Notes: generated by a model from the sequence alone, not told the origin. Shown: positions 1 through 6,329, counted from the stretch's first letter. The stretch is DNA of 11,892 nt from an uncultured Ruminococcus sp. (GCA_902782785.1 CACZOH010000076.1:1-11892); one strand, 5' to 3'. Numbers and translations: made by a program.

Positions 1-16
1 TACAAATTCAGACATA

Positions 17-66
17 AAAAATCTCCTTATCGGTTTTTTATTATTTTACCCGATAAGGAGATTTTT
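17..66 (-). terminator. Rho-independent terminator after galE, probably bidirectional
   Basis: A perfect 17-bp inverted repeat (17-33 against 50-66) encloses a 16-base A/T-rich loop. Its core is CTCCTTATCGG paired with CCGATAAGGAG. On the minus strand it lies 23 bases past the galE stop codon and is followed by a run of T. Because the stem itself begins with A and ends with T, it reads as a terminator in both directions, which suggests that a rightward gene may end just left of the window. That convergent gene is not visible. Confidence 0.9.
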
Positions 67-89
67 AGTTACTTGTTTTTGACGTTTTT

Positions 90-1085
90 TTATAATTTGA
101 GCGCCCAACGCGCGTTGTCGGCGCACATATCGTCAATATCGTACTTCGCCTGCCAGCCGAGGACCTCTTTCGCCTTCGATACGTCGGCGTAGCATTCCGC
201 GATATCGCCGGGGCGGCGCGGAGCTATGACGTACGGGACTTTTTTTCCGGACGCTTTTTCAAAAGCTTTGACAAGCTCCAAAACCGACGTTCCCCTGCCC
301 GTTCCGAGATTGACGGTCTGCACTCCTTTGTTTTTCCTTGCGTATTCAAGCGCTGCCGTATGACCGTCCGCAAGGTCTACGACGTGGATGTAGTCGCGCA
401 CACCGGTGCCGTCGACGGTATCGTAATCGTCGCCGAAAACGTTCAAATGATCGTATTCGCCGTTTGCGACCTTCACGATATACGGCATAAGGTTGTTCGG
501 TATGCCGTTCGGCTTTTCGCCTATAAGTCCGCTTTTATGCGCGCCTATCGGGTTGAAATAGCGGAGCAGTACGGCGGAAAACTCACGATCGGAGGTGCAG
601 ACGCCCTCGAGAATATGCTCGATAAACACCTTTGTCCAGCCGTACGGGTTCGTCGCCGACGTCTTCATATCCTCGGTAAACGGCACCTTGTTGTCGTTGC
701 CGTATACCGTGGCGGAAGACGAGAATATCATCCTTTTGCAGCCGTGTGCCTTCATGGCTTCAAGCACGCAAAGCGTTCCGTTTATGTTGTTGTCGTAGTA
801 TTCAAGCGGTTTTTCGACCGATTCGCCGACGGCTTTAAGACCCGCGAAATGGATGACGGCTTCGATCTCGTTTTCGGTAAATATGCGCTCTAAAAGCTCC
901 CTGTCGCGCATATCGCCCTCGTAAAATCTGAAATCTCTGCCGCTTATCTGCCTGATCTTGTCAAGCACGTCGGGAGAACTGTTTGAAAAGTTATCGAGTA
1001 TCACTATTTCCTCACCGTGTTCAAAAAGCTGAACGACGGTGTGCGAGCCGATAAATCCGGCGCCGCCCGTAACAAGAACAGACAT
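90..1085 (-). CDS. galE: UDP-glucose 4-epimerase GalE (probably also accepts UDP-GlcNAc)
   Basis: This 331-residue short-chain dehydrogenase-type epimerase interconverts UDP-glucose and UDP-galactose in the cytosol using bound NAD. The Rossmann motif TGGAGFIG is at residues 6-13. The catalytic set is Ser124 (in FSSSATVYG), Tyr148 and Lys152 (YGWTK), one residue off the E. coli numbering. The sugar-nucleotide binding stretch APRRPGD is at 288-294. Length is close to E. coli GalE (338). Cys298 aligns with E. coli Tyr299, the residue that closes the sugar pocket; a Cys there, as in the human enzyme, goes with use of UDP-GlcNAc/UDP-GalNAc. The ATG has a GGAGGT ribosome site at 1091-1096 that overlaps the end of the upstream nucleotidyltransferase gene, whose stop is 3 bases before this start, so translation is probably coupled. 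It is the last gene before the terminator at 17-66. Confidence 0.95.
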   Translation of the reverse strand: MSVLVTGGAGFIGSHTVVQLFEHGEEIVILDNFSNSSPDVLDKIRQISGRDFRFYEGDMRDRELLERIFTENEIEAVIHFAGLKAVGESVEKPLEYYDNNINGTLCVLEAMKAHGCKRMIFSSSATVYGNDNKVPFTEDMKTSATNPYGWTKVFIEHILEGVCTSDREFSAVLLRYFNPIGAHKSGLIGEKPNGIPNNLMPYIVKVANGEYDHLNVFGDDYDTVDGTGVRDYIHVVDLADGHTAALEYARKNKGVQTVNLGTGRGTSVLELVKAFEKASGKKVPYVIAPRRPGDIAECYADVSKAKEVLGWQAKYDIDDMCADNARWALKL

Positions 1086-1088
1086 CAG

Positions 1089-1982
1089 TTACCTCCACAA
1101 GTCTTTTTTGTATTCGCCCTTTTCCGTAAGCTCTTTGATCGACGAGACGACCTGTTCCCTGTCCTCGCGGTACGTTACGCCGAACCATTTTGAGCTTGTT
1201 TTCAGTACCTTTACCGTCGCGCCGTCCGTCATCGCTTCCTTGACCGCCGTGGGCAGATAATACTCGTCCTTTAACGGCCTTTCGGAGTTGTTTATATTCA
1301 TTACGAATTTTTTGAAGCCCTTTGCGAGCACGTCCTTGAACTCCGGCGTGAAGCCCCAGAAGTTCATAGACACCTGAACGTGCGGGTCGAGGGGATATCT
1401 CTCCTCGTTTTCGATGTATTCTATTCCGTTCGGCGTCACTTCTATCTTTGTTCTCTCTACGACGTCGGTCAGCATACCGTCGCCGTCGACCGTGCAGATG
1501 CCGCGCGAAACGGAGCCGTGCTCGGTCACCGTATTGTCAAGGCGGAAGCCCGCCATGCAGTACTGTCCCGCTTTTGCCGTTTTGAGATACTCGGCTACGA
1601 CCTCAAACGACTCTCTGCCGTAGAAATCGTCCGCGTTTATCACGGCGAAATTGTCGTTCAAAAGCTCTCTTGCGGAATATACCGCGTGACCCGTGCCCCA
1701 CGGCTTTACCCTGCCCTCGGGTATCGAGGCGCCCTCGGGGATATCTTCGAGCGTCTGATACGCGTATTCTACCTTCATACCGGTTATGCGCGCGCCGACC
1801 GTATCCTCAAAATCCGCTCTGTGCTCGGGTTTGATTATGAATATCACTCTGTCAAAGCCGGCTCTTTTTGCGTCAAATATCGAGTAATCGACTATGAACT
1901 GCCCGGCTTCATTGACGGGATCCACCTGCTTCATTCCGCCGTAACGGCTTCCCAGACCCGCCGCCATTATTACAAGTGTCAT
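1089..1982 (-). CDS. Sugar-1-phosphate nucleotidyltransferase (NTP_transferase fold), likely UDP-sugar forming
   Basis: A 297-residue cytosolic nucleotidyltransferase of the GT-A-like NTP_transferase family. The nucleotide-binding motif AAGLGSRYGGMK is at residues 7-18. WGTGHA (95-100) and the metal-binding stretch INADDFYG (115-122) follow, then VSMNFWGF (205-211) and KWFGVTYREDR (265-275) near the end. Family members join a sugar 1-phosphate and an NTP to give an NDP-sugar and pyrophosphate. It is not a typical GalU; the substrate cannot be read from the sequence. Its place directly before galE, with only 3 bases between them, makes UTP plus glucose-, galactose- or N-acetylhexosamine-1-phosphate the likely substrates (inference). 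The gene starts 15 bases after the pheT stop, with a GAGG ribosome site at 1991-1994 just inside that gap, so it appears to be carried on the pheST transcript. Confidence 0.85.
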   Translation of the reverse strand: MTLVIMAAGLGSRYGGMKQVDPVNEAGQFIVDYSIFDAKRAGFDRVIFIIKPEHRADFEDTVGARITGMKVEYAYQTLEDIPEGASIPEGRVKPWGTGHAVYSARELLNDNFAVINADDFYGRESFEVVAEYLKTAKAGQYCMAGFRLDNTVTEHGSVSRGICTVDGDGMLTDVVERTKIEVTPNGIEYIENEERYPLDPHVQVSMNFWGFTPEFKDVLAKGFKKFVMNINNSERPLKDEYYLPTAVKEAMTDGATVKVLKTSSKWFGVTYREDREQVVSSIKELTEKGEYKKDLWR

Positions 1983-1997
1983 TGTTTTTACCTCTTT

Positions 1998-4079
1998 TTA
2001 TAATTTCAGTGAAATGCCGAATTTTTCAGAAAGGGATGAAAGGAATATTTTTTCGACAGAGGCTATCTCCTCAAAGCCGAGCGTTCTTGTCGGGTCGTTG
2101 TATTCGACTCTGATAAGAACGGAGGTATGACCGTTCGGTACGCCGGCGCCCGTGTAAACGTCGCGCGGAGATACGTTGACGATGATGTCCGACGCGTCCC
2201 TGATGCACGGTGAATAGTCCGTGAAGTGGATGCCGTTTTTGACTAAGAAGTTATATTCTCTCGTAACTGACGGATACGCGCTGTCGAATTCTATGGAGCG
2301 CTTCGTTTCGTCAAAGCCCTCGAAACAGAATTCAAGATACGCCACGTCGTCGCGCGCGAGCTTACCGTTTTCAAATTCAAGGAGCACCTTCGGGTCTATC
2401 TTGCCGAGATAACCTATGCGCTTGCCGCCGACGTATATATCGCCGCCCGCGCCCGCCTCGAACATACCGAGCTCATCCGTCGGTTTTATCTCGTATTTGA
2501 TATTGTACTCATGCAGAAGCGCGTCGAGCAGCGACACCGCGTCATAAACGCTGAATTTCGCGTCCTTTGCGATGCCGAAGCCGCGGCCGAGCTTTACGCC
2601 CGTCATAAGCGCGGCGAACACGTTTTTCTCGTTATATCCGTCCTCATAGTCTTTCTGACGGAAGAAGCGTTTGCCGACCTCGAAAATGCGCAGATCGTTT
2701 TTGCCGACGGACATATTTGCGATAGCCGTGGATATAAGTCCGTATGCGAGCGAAGGTCTCATCAGCTCGTAGAAGTTGTTCAACGGATTTAATATTTTTA
2801 TATCGCCGTAATACTCAGAATTATCCTTGACGTGGAGCATCTGCATGCTGTTGCCGGGGATAAATCCGTAGGTGAGCACCTCGATGAAGCCGAAGCCGAC
2901 CATCATATCGCGGAGCTTGTTTGCGTTTTTGTTCACGGGGTTTTCCGCAAACGGAGCGTACAGCTTGATAGGCTGCGGCTCTATGTTGTGGTAGCCGTAC
3001 ATACGCCCGACTTCTTCTATAACGTCAACGTCGTAATCTATATCAAGACGGAAATCGGGTATCGTGACCTTGATATTTTCGCCGTCATCGCACTCGGTCT
3101 CAAAAAAGCAGTCGTTCAAGTACTTGCATATCTGCGGGATCTCAAGATCGGAGCCTAAAAGCGAATTGATGCGCTTTTTGGTGACGACCATCGTCTGCGG
3201 ATCGTTTTTGGTGTTGTCCGTGTATAAATAACCCGTTTTATTATATTCGCCGCCGCAGAGCTCCGTTATCATCTTCACGCAGATAAGCGCGCCCGGGATC
3301 GCCGTGGCGGGCGAAACGCCGCGCTCGAAGCGGTATGACGCCGCGGTCTGTACGTGCGTTTTTTTGCTTGTGACACGCTCTATTATGTGGTCGAAGTTTG
3401 CGGATTCGATTATTATGTTTTTCGTTTCCGCGGTGACCTCGGGCGCGTGACCGCCGATTATACCGGCGACGCAGAGAGGATTCTCGTCGTCCGAGATCAG
3501 AAGCGCGCCCGTCGGAAGCTCTATTTCGGTCGACGCGAGCGTCGTGAATTTCGTCGGAGCGGGAACGTTTTCGATACGGATGTCGCCTTTGACTTTATCC
3601 GCGTCGAAAATGTGTATCGGCTGACCTATCTGAAGCAGTACGTAGTTGCTTATGTCCACTATCGGGTTGATGCACGCGACGCCTGATTTGGTAAGTCTGT
3701 CCTTGATGTATTCCGGCGTTTCCCCGGTGTTGTCCACGCCGCGTATCTCGACCGCGGAATATCTGTGAACGTCTTTTGAGCTGACGACTATCTTATGCGA
3801 GAGAACGGAGTTGTCATCGCCGAAGGTTATGGGCAGAGACGGGGTGAAATCCTTTATCTGTCTTCTTCCCTTGCCCGCGTAATACTCGCGCAGGACGCCC
3901 GCGACGGACAGCATATCCGGTCTGTTTGCTTTTACTTCTATTTCAACGGCTTTATCGTCGCCGTAATCCTCTATCGAGGCTATCTCGAAGCCCTGTACGT
4001 CGAGCCAGCGGAGGAGCTCCTCGTAATCCGTTTTTATCTCGGACTCGGCCGAAAGCCAGTTATATGAAAATTTGAACAT
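1998..4079 (-). CDS. pheT: Phenylalanine--tRNA ligase beta subunit, short form without tRNA-binding OB domain
   Basis: PheT pairs with PheS in an (alpha-beta)2 enzyme that charges tRNA-Phe; the beta subunit edits misacylated Tyr-tRNA and binds the anticodon. At 693 residues it is about 100 shorter than usual (E. coli 795). The N-terminal B1 stretch (SYNWL...GFEIASIED, 5-38) runs straight into the segment VEIEVKANRPDMLSV (45-59), so the roughly 110-residue EMAP-like OB domain normally between them is absent. The B3/B4 editing domain (about 95-280) is complete: His156, Gly209, Glu225, Thr245 and Ala247 match E. coli His265, Gly318, Glu334, Thr354 and Ala356 at a constant offset of 109. A B5 domain (about 298-365) and a C-terminal FDX-ACB anticodon-binding domain (about 603-693) are present. 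The start has an AGGAGG site 9 bases upstream, and the gene lies 16 bases after pheS. No frameshift is seen, so the short form looks native. Confidence 0.95.
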   Translation of the reverse strand: MFKFSYNWLSAESEIKTDYEELLRWLDVQGFEIASIEDYGDDKAVEIEVKANRPDMLSVAGVLREYYAGKGRRQIKDFTPSLPITFGDDNSVLSHKIVVSSKDVHRYSAVEIRGVDNTGETPEYIKDRLTKSGVACINPIVDISNYVLLQIGQPIHIFDADKVKGDIRIENVPAPTKFTTLASTEIELPTGALLISDDENPLCVAGIIGGHAPEVTAETKNIIIESANFDHIIERVTSKKTHVQTAASYRFERGVSPATAIPGALICVKMITELCGGEYNKTGYLYTDNTKNDPQTMVVTKKRINSLLGSDLEIPQICKYLNDCFFETECDDGENIKVTIPDFRLDIDYDVDVIEEVGRMYGYHNIEPQPIKLYAPFAENPVNKNANKLRDMMVGFGFIEVLTYGFIPGNSMQMLHVKDNSEYYGDIKILNPLNNFYELMRPSLAYGLISTAIANMSVGKNDLRIFEVGKRFFRQKDYEDGYNEKNVFAALMTGVKLGRGFGIAKDAKFSVYDAVSLLDALLHEYNIKYEIKPTDELGMFEAGAGGDIYVGGKRIGYLGKIDPKVLLEFENGKLARDDVAYLEFCFEGFDETKRSIEFDSAYPSVTREYNFLVKNGIHFTDYSPCIRDASDIIVNVSPRDVYTGAGVPNGHTSVLIRVEYNDPTRTLGFEEIASVEKIFLSSLSEKFGISLKL

Positions 4080-4095
4080 CGCTTAATTCCTCCTA

Positions 4096-5094
4096 TCAGA
4101 GCTGTTCCCAGAGAGATATTTCATTCTCAAAGAGTTTGCGCATTTCGTTTATCTTGAAATAGAGCATGGGAAGACGGTTGAGTCCCCAGCCGAACGCAAA
4201 GCCCACGGTATCGCGCGAATAGCCGACCGCCTCGAACACGTTCGGGTGTACCATGCCGGCGCCCGCGACGCGCATCCAGCCCGTGCCCTTGCACGTTCTG
4301 CAGCCCTTGCCGCCGCACATTATGCAGCCCATGTCGACCGCAGCCGACGGCTCCGTGTAGGGGTAATAGCACGGTGAGAATTTAACTTTGTATTCCGGAC
4401 CGAAAACGCGCTTCACGCTCTCGGTAACAGCCCATTTGAGGTTGGCGAGGTTTATGCCCTCTCCCACGACAAGTCCTTCGACCTGATAGAAGCACGGAGT
4501 GTGCTGAGGGTCTATCTCGTCCACTCTGTAAACGACGCCCGGGGAGATTATCATAAACGGCGGCTTATGCTCGAGCATATATCTGACCTGAACGCACGAC
4601 GTATGCGAGCGCAGAAGCACCTTGGGATATTCAAGATAAAACGTGTCCTGCATATCTCTTGCGGGATGATAGTACGGCATATTCAGCATTTCGTAATTAT
4701 GCCTGTCGTTTTCTATCTCGGGACCGTATGCTATGCTGAAGCCCATTTCCTTATAAACGTCCTCGAACATACGTCCGACTCTTATGAGCGGATGTATCTT
4801 TCCGCGTATAAATTCGGGCGACGGGACGGTGAGGTCGACCGCGGAGGAGGATTTTGCCATCTCCGTTATCTTCTTTCTGACAGCCGCTATGCGCTCCTCA
4901 AATTCTTTTTTGAAATTGTTTATAGCCGCGCCGACGTCCTTTTTCTCCTCGTTCGGCAGTGTTTTCATCTCCGCGAAAAGCTCCTTCATCACCTTGCGGA
5001 AGGATGATTCAACCATTTGAAGCTTGTCCGGCGCGTCGCTTTGCTCAAGCTTTTCGGATAGCTCTTTCTTTTTGTCGTCAATGAACTGTGCCAT
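4096..5094 (-). CDS. pheS: Phenylalanine--tRNA ligase alpha subunit
   Basis: The catalytic subunit of phenylalanyl-tRNA synthetase, a class II aminoacyl-tRNA synthetase. From the ATG at 5094 it has 332 residues, near the usual 330-350. A GTG at 5103 is in frame, but the GGAG ribosome site (5103-5106) overlaps it and sits 8 bases from the ATG, so the ATG is preferred. A helical coiled-coil arm fills about residues 1-85. HPARDMQDTFYL, the HTS motif of the amino-acid pocket (164-166), the motif 2 region (YRVDE, then QVEGLVV), a CxxC-x4-CxxC cluster in GCIMCGGKGCRTCKGTGW, and GAGMVHPNV follow. Motif 3 reads GWGLNRLPML; family members usually have GLER or MER there, so Asn replaces the common Glu while the Arg is kept. 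It is first in an operon with pheT, a nucleotidyltransferase and galE. Confidence 0.96.
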   Translation of the reverse strand: MAQFIDDKKKELSEKLEQSDAPDKLQMVESSFRKVMKELFAEMKTLPNEEKKDVGAAINNFKKEFEERIAAVRKKITEMAKSSSAVDLTVPSPEFIRGKIHPLIRVGRMFEDVYKEMGFSIAYGPEIENDRHNYEMLNMPYYHPARDMQDTFYLEYPKVLLRSHTSCVQVRYMLEHKPPFMIISPGVVYRVDEIDPQHTPCFYQVEGLVVGEGINLANLKWAVTESVKRVFGPEYKVKFSPCYYPYTEPSAAVDMGCIMCGGKGCRTCKGTGWMRVAGAGMVHPNVFEAVGYSRDTVGFAFGWGLNRLPMLYFKINEMRKLFENEISLWEQL

Positions 5095-5117
5095 TTTACG
5101 CACTCCTTTTTTATGTC

Positions 5118-5132
5118 AAAATACAGTATTTT
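5118..5132. promoter_or_regulatory. 15-bp perfect palindrome at the predicted pheST transcription start
   Basis: AAAATACAGTATTTT is a perfect inverted repeat with 7-base arms around one central base. With the -10 box at 5140-5145, the predicted start of transcription is near 5133, which places this palindrome at about +1 to +16. That is a classic position for a repressor operator. As RNA it could form only a weak A/U hairpin with almost no loop, so a DNA site is the more likely reading. No regulator is encoded in the window, and chance in A/T-rich DNA is possible. Confidence 0.4.
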
Positions 5133-5139
5133 TCATTAT

Positions 5140-5168
5140 ATAATATCACAATAAAAAGCGTATGTCAA
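5140..5168 (-). promoter_or_regulatory. Sigma-A promoter of pheS-pheT-nucleotidyltransferase-galE
   Basis: On the minus strand, TTGACA (5163-5168) is followed after exactly 17 bases by TATTAT (5140-5145), with TGTGA directly before the -10 box. The predicted transcription start near 5133 leaves a leader of about 40 bases to the pheS ATG. That is far too short for the T-box leader often found before Firmicute pheS genes. The A/T-rich block at 5171-5187, directly upstream of the -35 box, could act as an UP element. Confidence 0.85.
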
Positions 5169-5183
5169 GTATATTTTTTAAAT

Positions 5184-5197
5184 TTTACGCACGTAAA
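5184..5197. promoter_or_regulatory. Inverted repeat upstream of the pheST promoter
   Basis: TTTACG-CA-CGTAAA is an inverted repeat with 6-base arms and a 2-base centre, 15 bases upstream of the -35 box. Its centre would be near -58 relative to the predicted start, a position used by some activators. Nothing else in the window shows that it is functional; it may be chance. Confidence 0.2.
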
Positions 5198-5270
5198 CGC
5201 CGCGCCTCCGCTGCGTTGTTTTGTGTAAAACGAAGCCGGACGGGGCGACGGACAGGACAGGGCATATCAA

Positions 5271-5300
5271 AAAGCCTCCCCGTATGAACGGGGAGGCTTT
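5271..5300 (-). terminator. Rho-independent terminator of rplM-rpsI
   Basis: AAAGCCTCCCC (5271-5281) pairs perfectly with GGGGAGGCTTT (5290-5300), and two more pairs close an ATGA loop. On the minus strand the stem is followed by five T. It lies 38 bases past the rpsI stop and upstream of the pheS promoter, so it separates the two leftward operons. The 5187-5270 stretch between it and the pheST control region holds no recognisable gene or RNA. Confidence 0.93.
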
Positions 5301-5338
5301 GATTTTTCCGGTATCTGACCAAAGAGTGAGGTAAACTT

Positions 5339-5740
5339 TTATCTCTTTGAGAACTGGGGAGCGCGGCGTGCGCCTTTGAGACCGTATTTCTTTCTCTCTT
5401 TCATTCTCGGGTCACGAGTGAGAAGACCCGCTTTCTTGAGAGCCGTACGGTATTCGGGGTCCGCTTTGAGAAGCGCTCTGGCAACGCCGTGACGGATCGC
5501 GCCCGCCTGGCCGGAGATGCCGCCGCCCTTAACGCTGCAGATTATATCGAATTTGCCGGTCGTTTCGGTCACGCCGAAGGGCTGGTTGACGATGAGCTTG
5601 AGCGTTTCAAGTCCGAAATAATCGTCAATATCTCTCTTGTTTATGGTTACGGCGCCCGTTCCGGGAACAAGACGTACGCGGGCTATGGATTTTTTTCTTC
5701 TGCCGGTGCCGTAGAAATAAGGTTGAGCTTCGTTATACAT
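5339..5740 (-). CDS. rpsI: 30S ribosomal protein S9
   Basis: A 133-residue S9/uS9 protein of the small ribosomal subunit (usual length about 130). It begins with the family signature YGTGRRKKSIARVRL (residues 10-24). The central GGGISGQAGAIRHGVARAL and DPRMKERKKYGLKGARRAPQ follow, and it ends in FSKR; that C-terminal tail reaches the P-site tRNA in ribosome structures. The ATG has a GGAGG site at 5749-5753, 8 bases upstream. It lies 20 bases after rplM, the conserved L13-S9 order of most bacteria, and is followed by a terminator. Confidence 0.98.
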   Translation of the reverse strand: MYNEAQPYFYGTGRRKKSIARVRLVPGTGAVTINKRDIDDYFGLETLKLIVNQPFGVTETTGKFDIICSVKGGGISGQAGAIRHGVARALLKADPEYRTALKKAGLLTRDPRMKERKKYGLKGARRAPQFSKR

Positions 5741-5760
5741 TACAATTACCTCCTATACAA

Positions 5761-6186
5761 TTAAGCAAGTGTCTCGGGCTTCTGAGCCTGCTGCTTATGC
5801 TGTTCGCCCGCATAAACCTTGAGTCTGGTTATAGCCTTGTCGCCTATGGAGTTGTGGGGGAGCATTCCCTTGACCGCCTTAACGAACGCGAACTCGGGTT
5901 TTTCCGCCATTATCTTCTTGTACTGTACAGCCTTCAGACCGCCGATGTATCCGCTGTGATGATAGTAATATTTCTGCTCCGCCTTCTTGCCTGTCAGAAC
6001 GGCCTTGGAAGCGTTGATTATTATTACGAAATCACCGCAGTCAACGTGGGGTGTGAATTCGGGTTTGTTCTTGCCGCGGAGTATGTTCGCCGCCTTGACC
6101 GCCGTCTTTCCGAGCGGAACGCCTGCTGCATCTATAACATACCATTTGCGGTCAACATTTTCTTTTTTTGCCATATAAGTCAACAT
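5761..6186 (-). CDS. rplM: 50S ribosomal protein L13
   Basis: A 141-residue L13/uL13 protein of the large ribosomal subunit (usual 142-148). Recognisable stretches are RKWYVIDAAGVPLGKTA (residues 13-29), GDFVIIINASKAVLTGKK (51-68), YYYHHSGYIGGLK (73-85) and GMLPHNSIGDKAITRLKVY (about 107-125). The chosen ATG (MLTYMAKK) is 8 bases from a GGAGG site at 6195-6199; the next in-frame ATG, at 6174, would be too far away. It is first in an operon with rpsI. The predicted leader is only about 37 bases and has no clear stem, so the structured L13 leader RNA described in Bacillus appears to be missing here. Confidence 0.98.
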   Translation of the reverse strand: MLTYMAKKENVDRKWYVIDAAGVPLGKTAVKAANILRGKNKPEFTPHVDCGDFVIIINASKAVLTGKKAEQKYYYHHSGYIGGLKAVQYKKIMAEKPEFAFVKAVKGMLPHNSIGDKAITRLKVYAGEQHKQQAQKPETLA

Positions 6187-6229
6187 AAATGTTTCCTCCG
6201 TAAATATAATTTTCTATACAACGCCTGTG

Positions 6230-6258
6230 AGTATATCACAATAAAACCGATTTGTCAA
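6230..6258 (-). promoter_or_regulatory. Sigma-A promoter of rplM-rpsI
   Basis: On the minus strand, TTGACA (6253-6258) is followed after 17 bases by TATACT (6230-6235), with TGTGA directly before the -10 box. The predicted start is near 6223. The 14 bases TTTTATTGTGATAT (6233-6246), spanning the spacer and the first -10 bases, are identical to 5143-5156 in the pheST promoter. Confidence 0.88.
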
Positions 6259-6293
6259 TACCTTTTTGCAAACTTTTTTTGATTTATCACCGT

Positions 6294-6329
6294 ATTTTCT
6301 TTGATTTTCTTTAATTTTCTTTGATTTTC
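6294..6329. repeat. 10-bp tandem repeat of phased A/T tracts upstream of rplM
   Basis: Units of ten bases begin at 6294, 6304 and 6314 (ATTTTCTTTG, ATTTTCTTTA, ATTTTCTTTG), with a partial fourth unit (ATTTTC) at 6324. The TTTT tracts are thus spaced by one helical turn. Further T tracts lie at 6274-6280 and 6263-6267, next to the rplM -35 box. Such phased tracts bend DNA and can act as upstream promoter elements. The repeat lies between the divergent operons and could affect either. Confidence 0.6.

Noticed and set aside
360..893. Long open frame on the plus strand inside galE
   Set aside because: It is antisense to a clear galE, has no ribosome site and its protein is rich in Arg, Val and His as expected from a frame shadow. 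The same applies to the antisense frames at 1380-2003, 3354-3686, 4501-5007 and 5797-6282.
1998..4079. pheT as a damaged or frameshifted gene because it is short
   Set aside because: The frame is open throughout, all other domains are in order, the editing residues align at a constant offset and the start has a strong ribosome site.
4127..4372. Minus-strand frame of 81 codons within pheS in another frame
   Set aside because: It lies fully inside the conserved pheS C-terminal region and its protein has no recognisable features.
5095..5103. GTG at 5103 as the pheS start
   Set aside because: The GGAG ribosome site overlaps this codon, whereas the ATG at 5094 is 8 bases from it.
6226..6240. TGTGA-N5-TCACA inverted repeat over the rplM -10 box, like a CRP site
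   Set aside because: The gap is 5 rather than 6 bases, and the TGTGA half on the transcribed strand is explained by the element shared with the pheST promoter. CRP control of a ribosomal operon is unlikely here.
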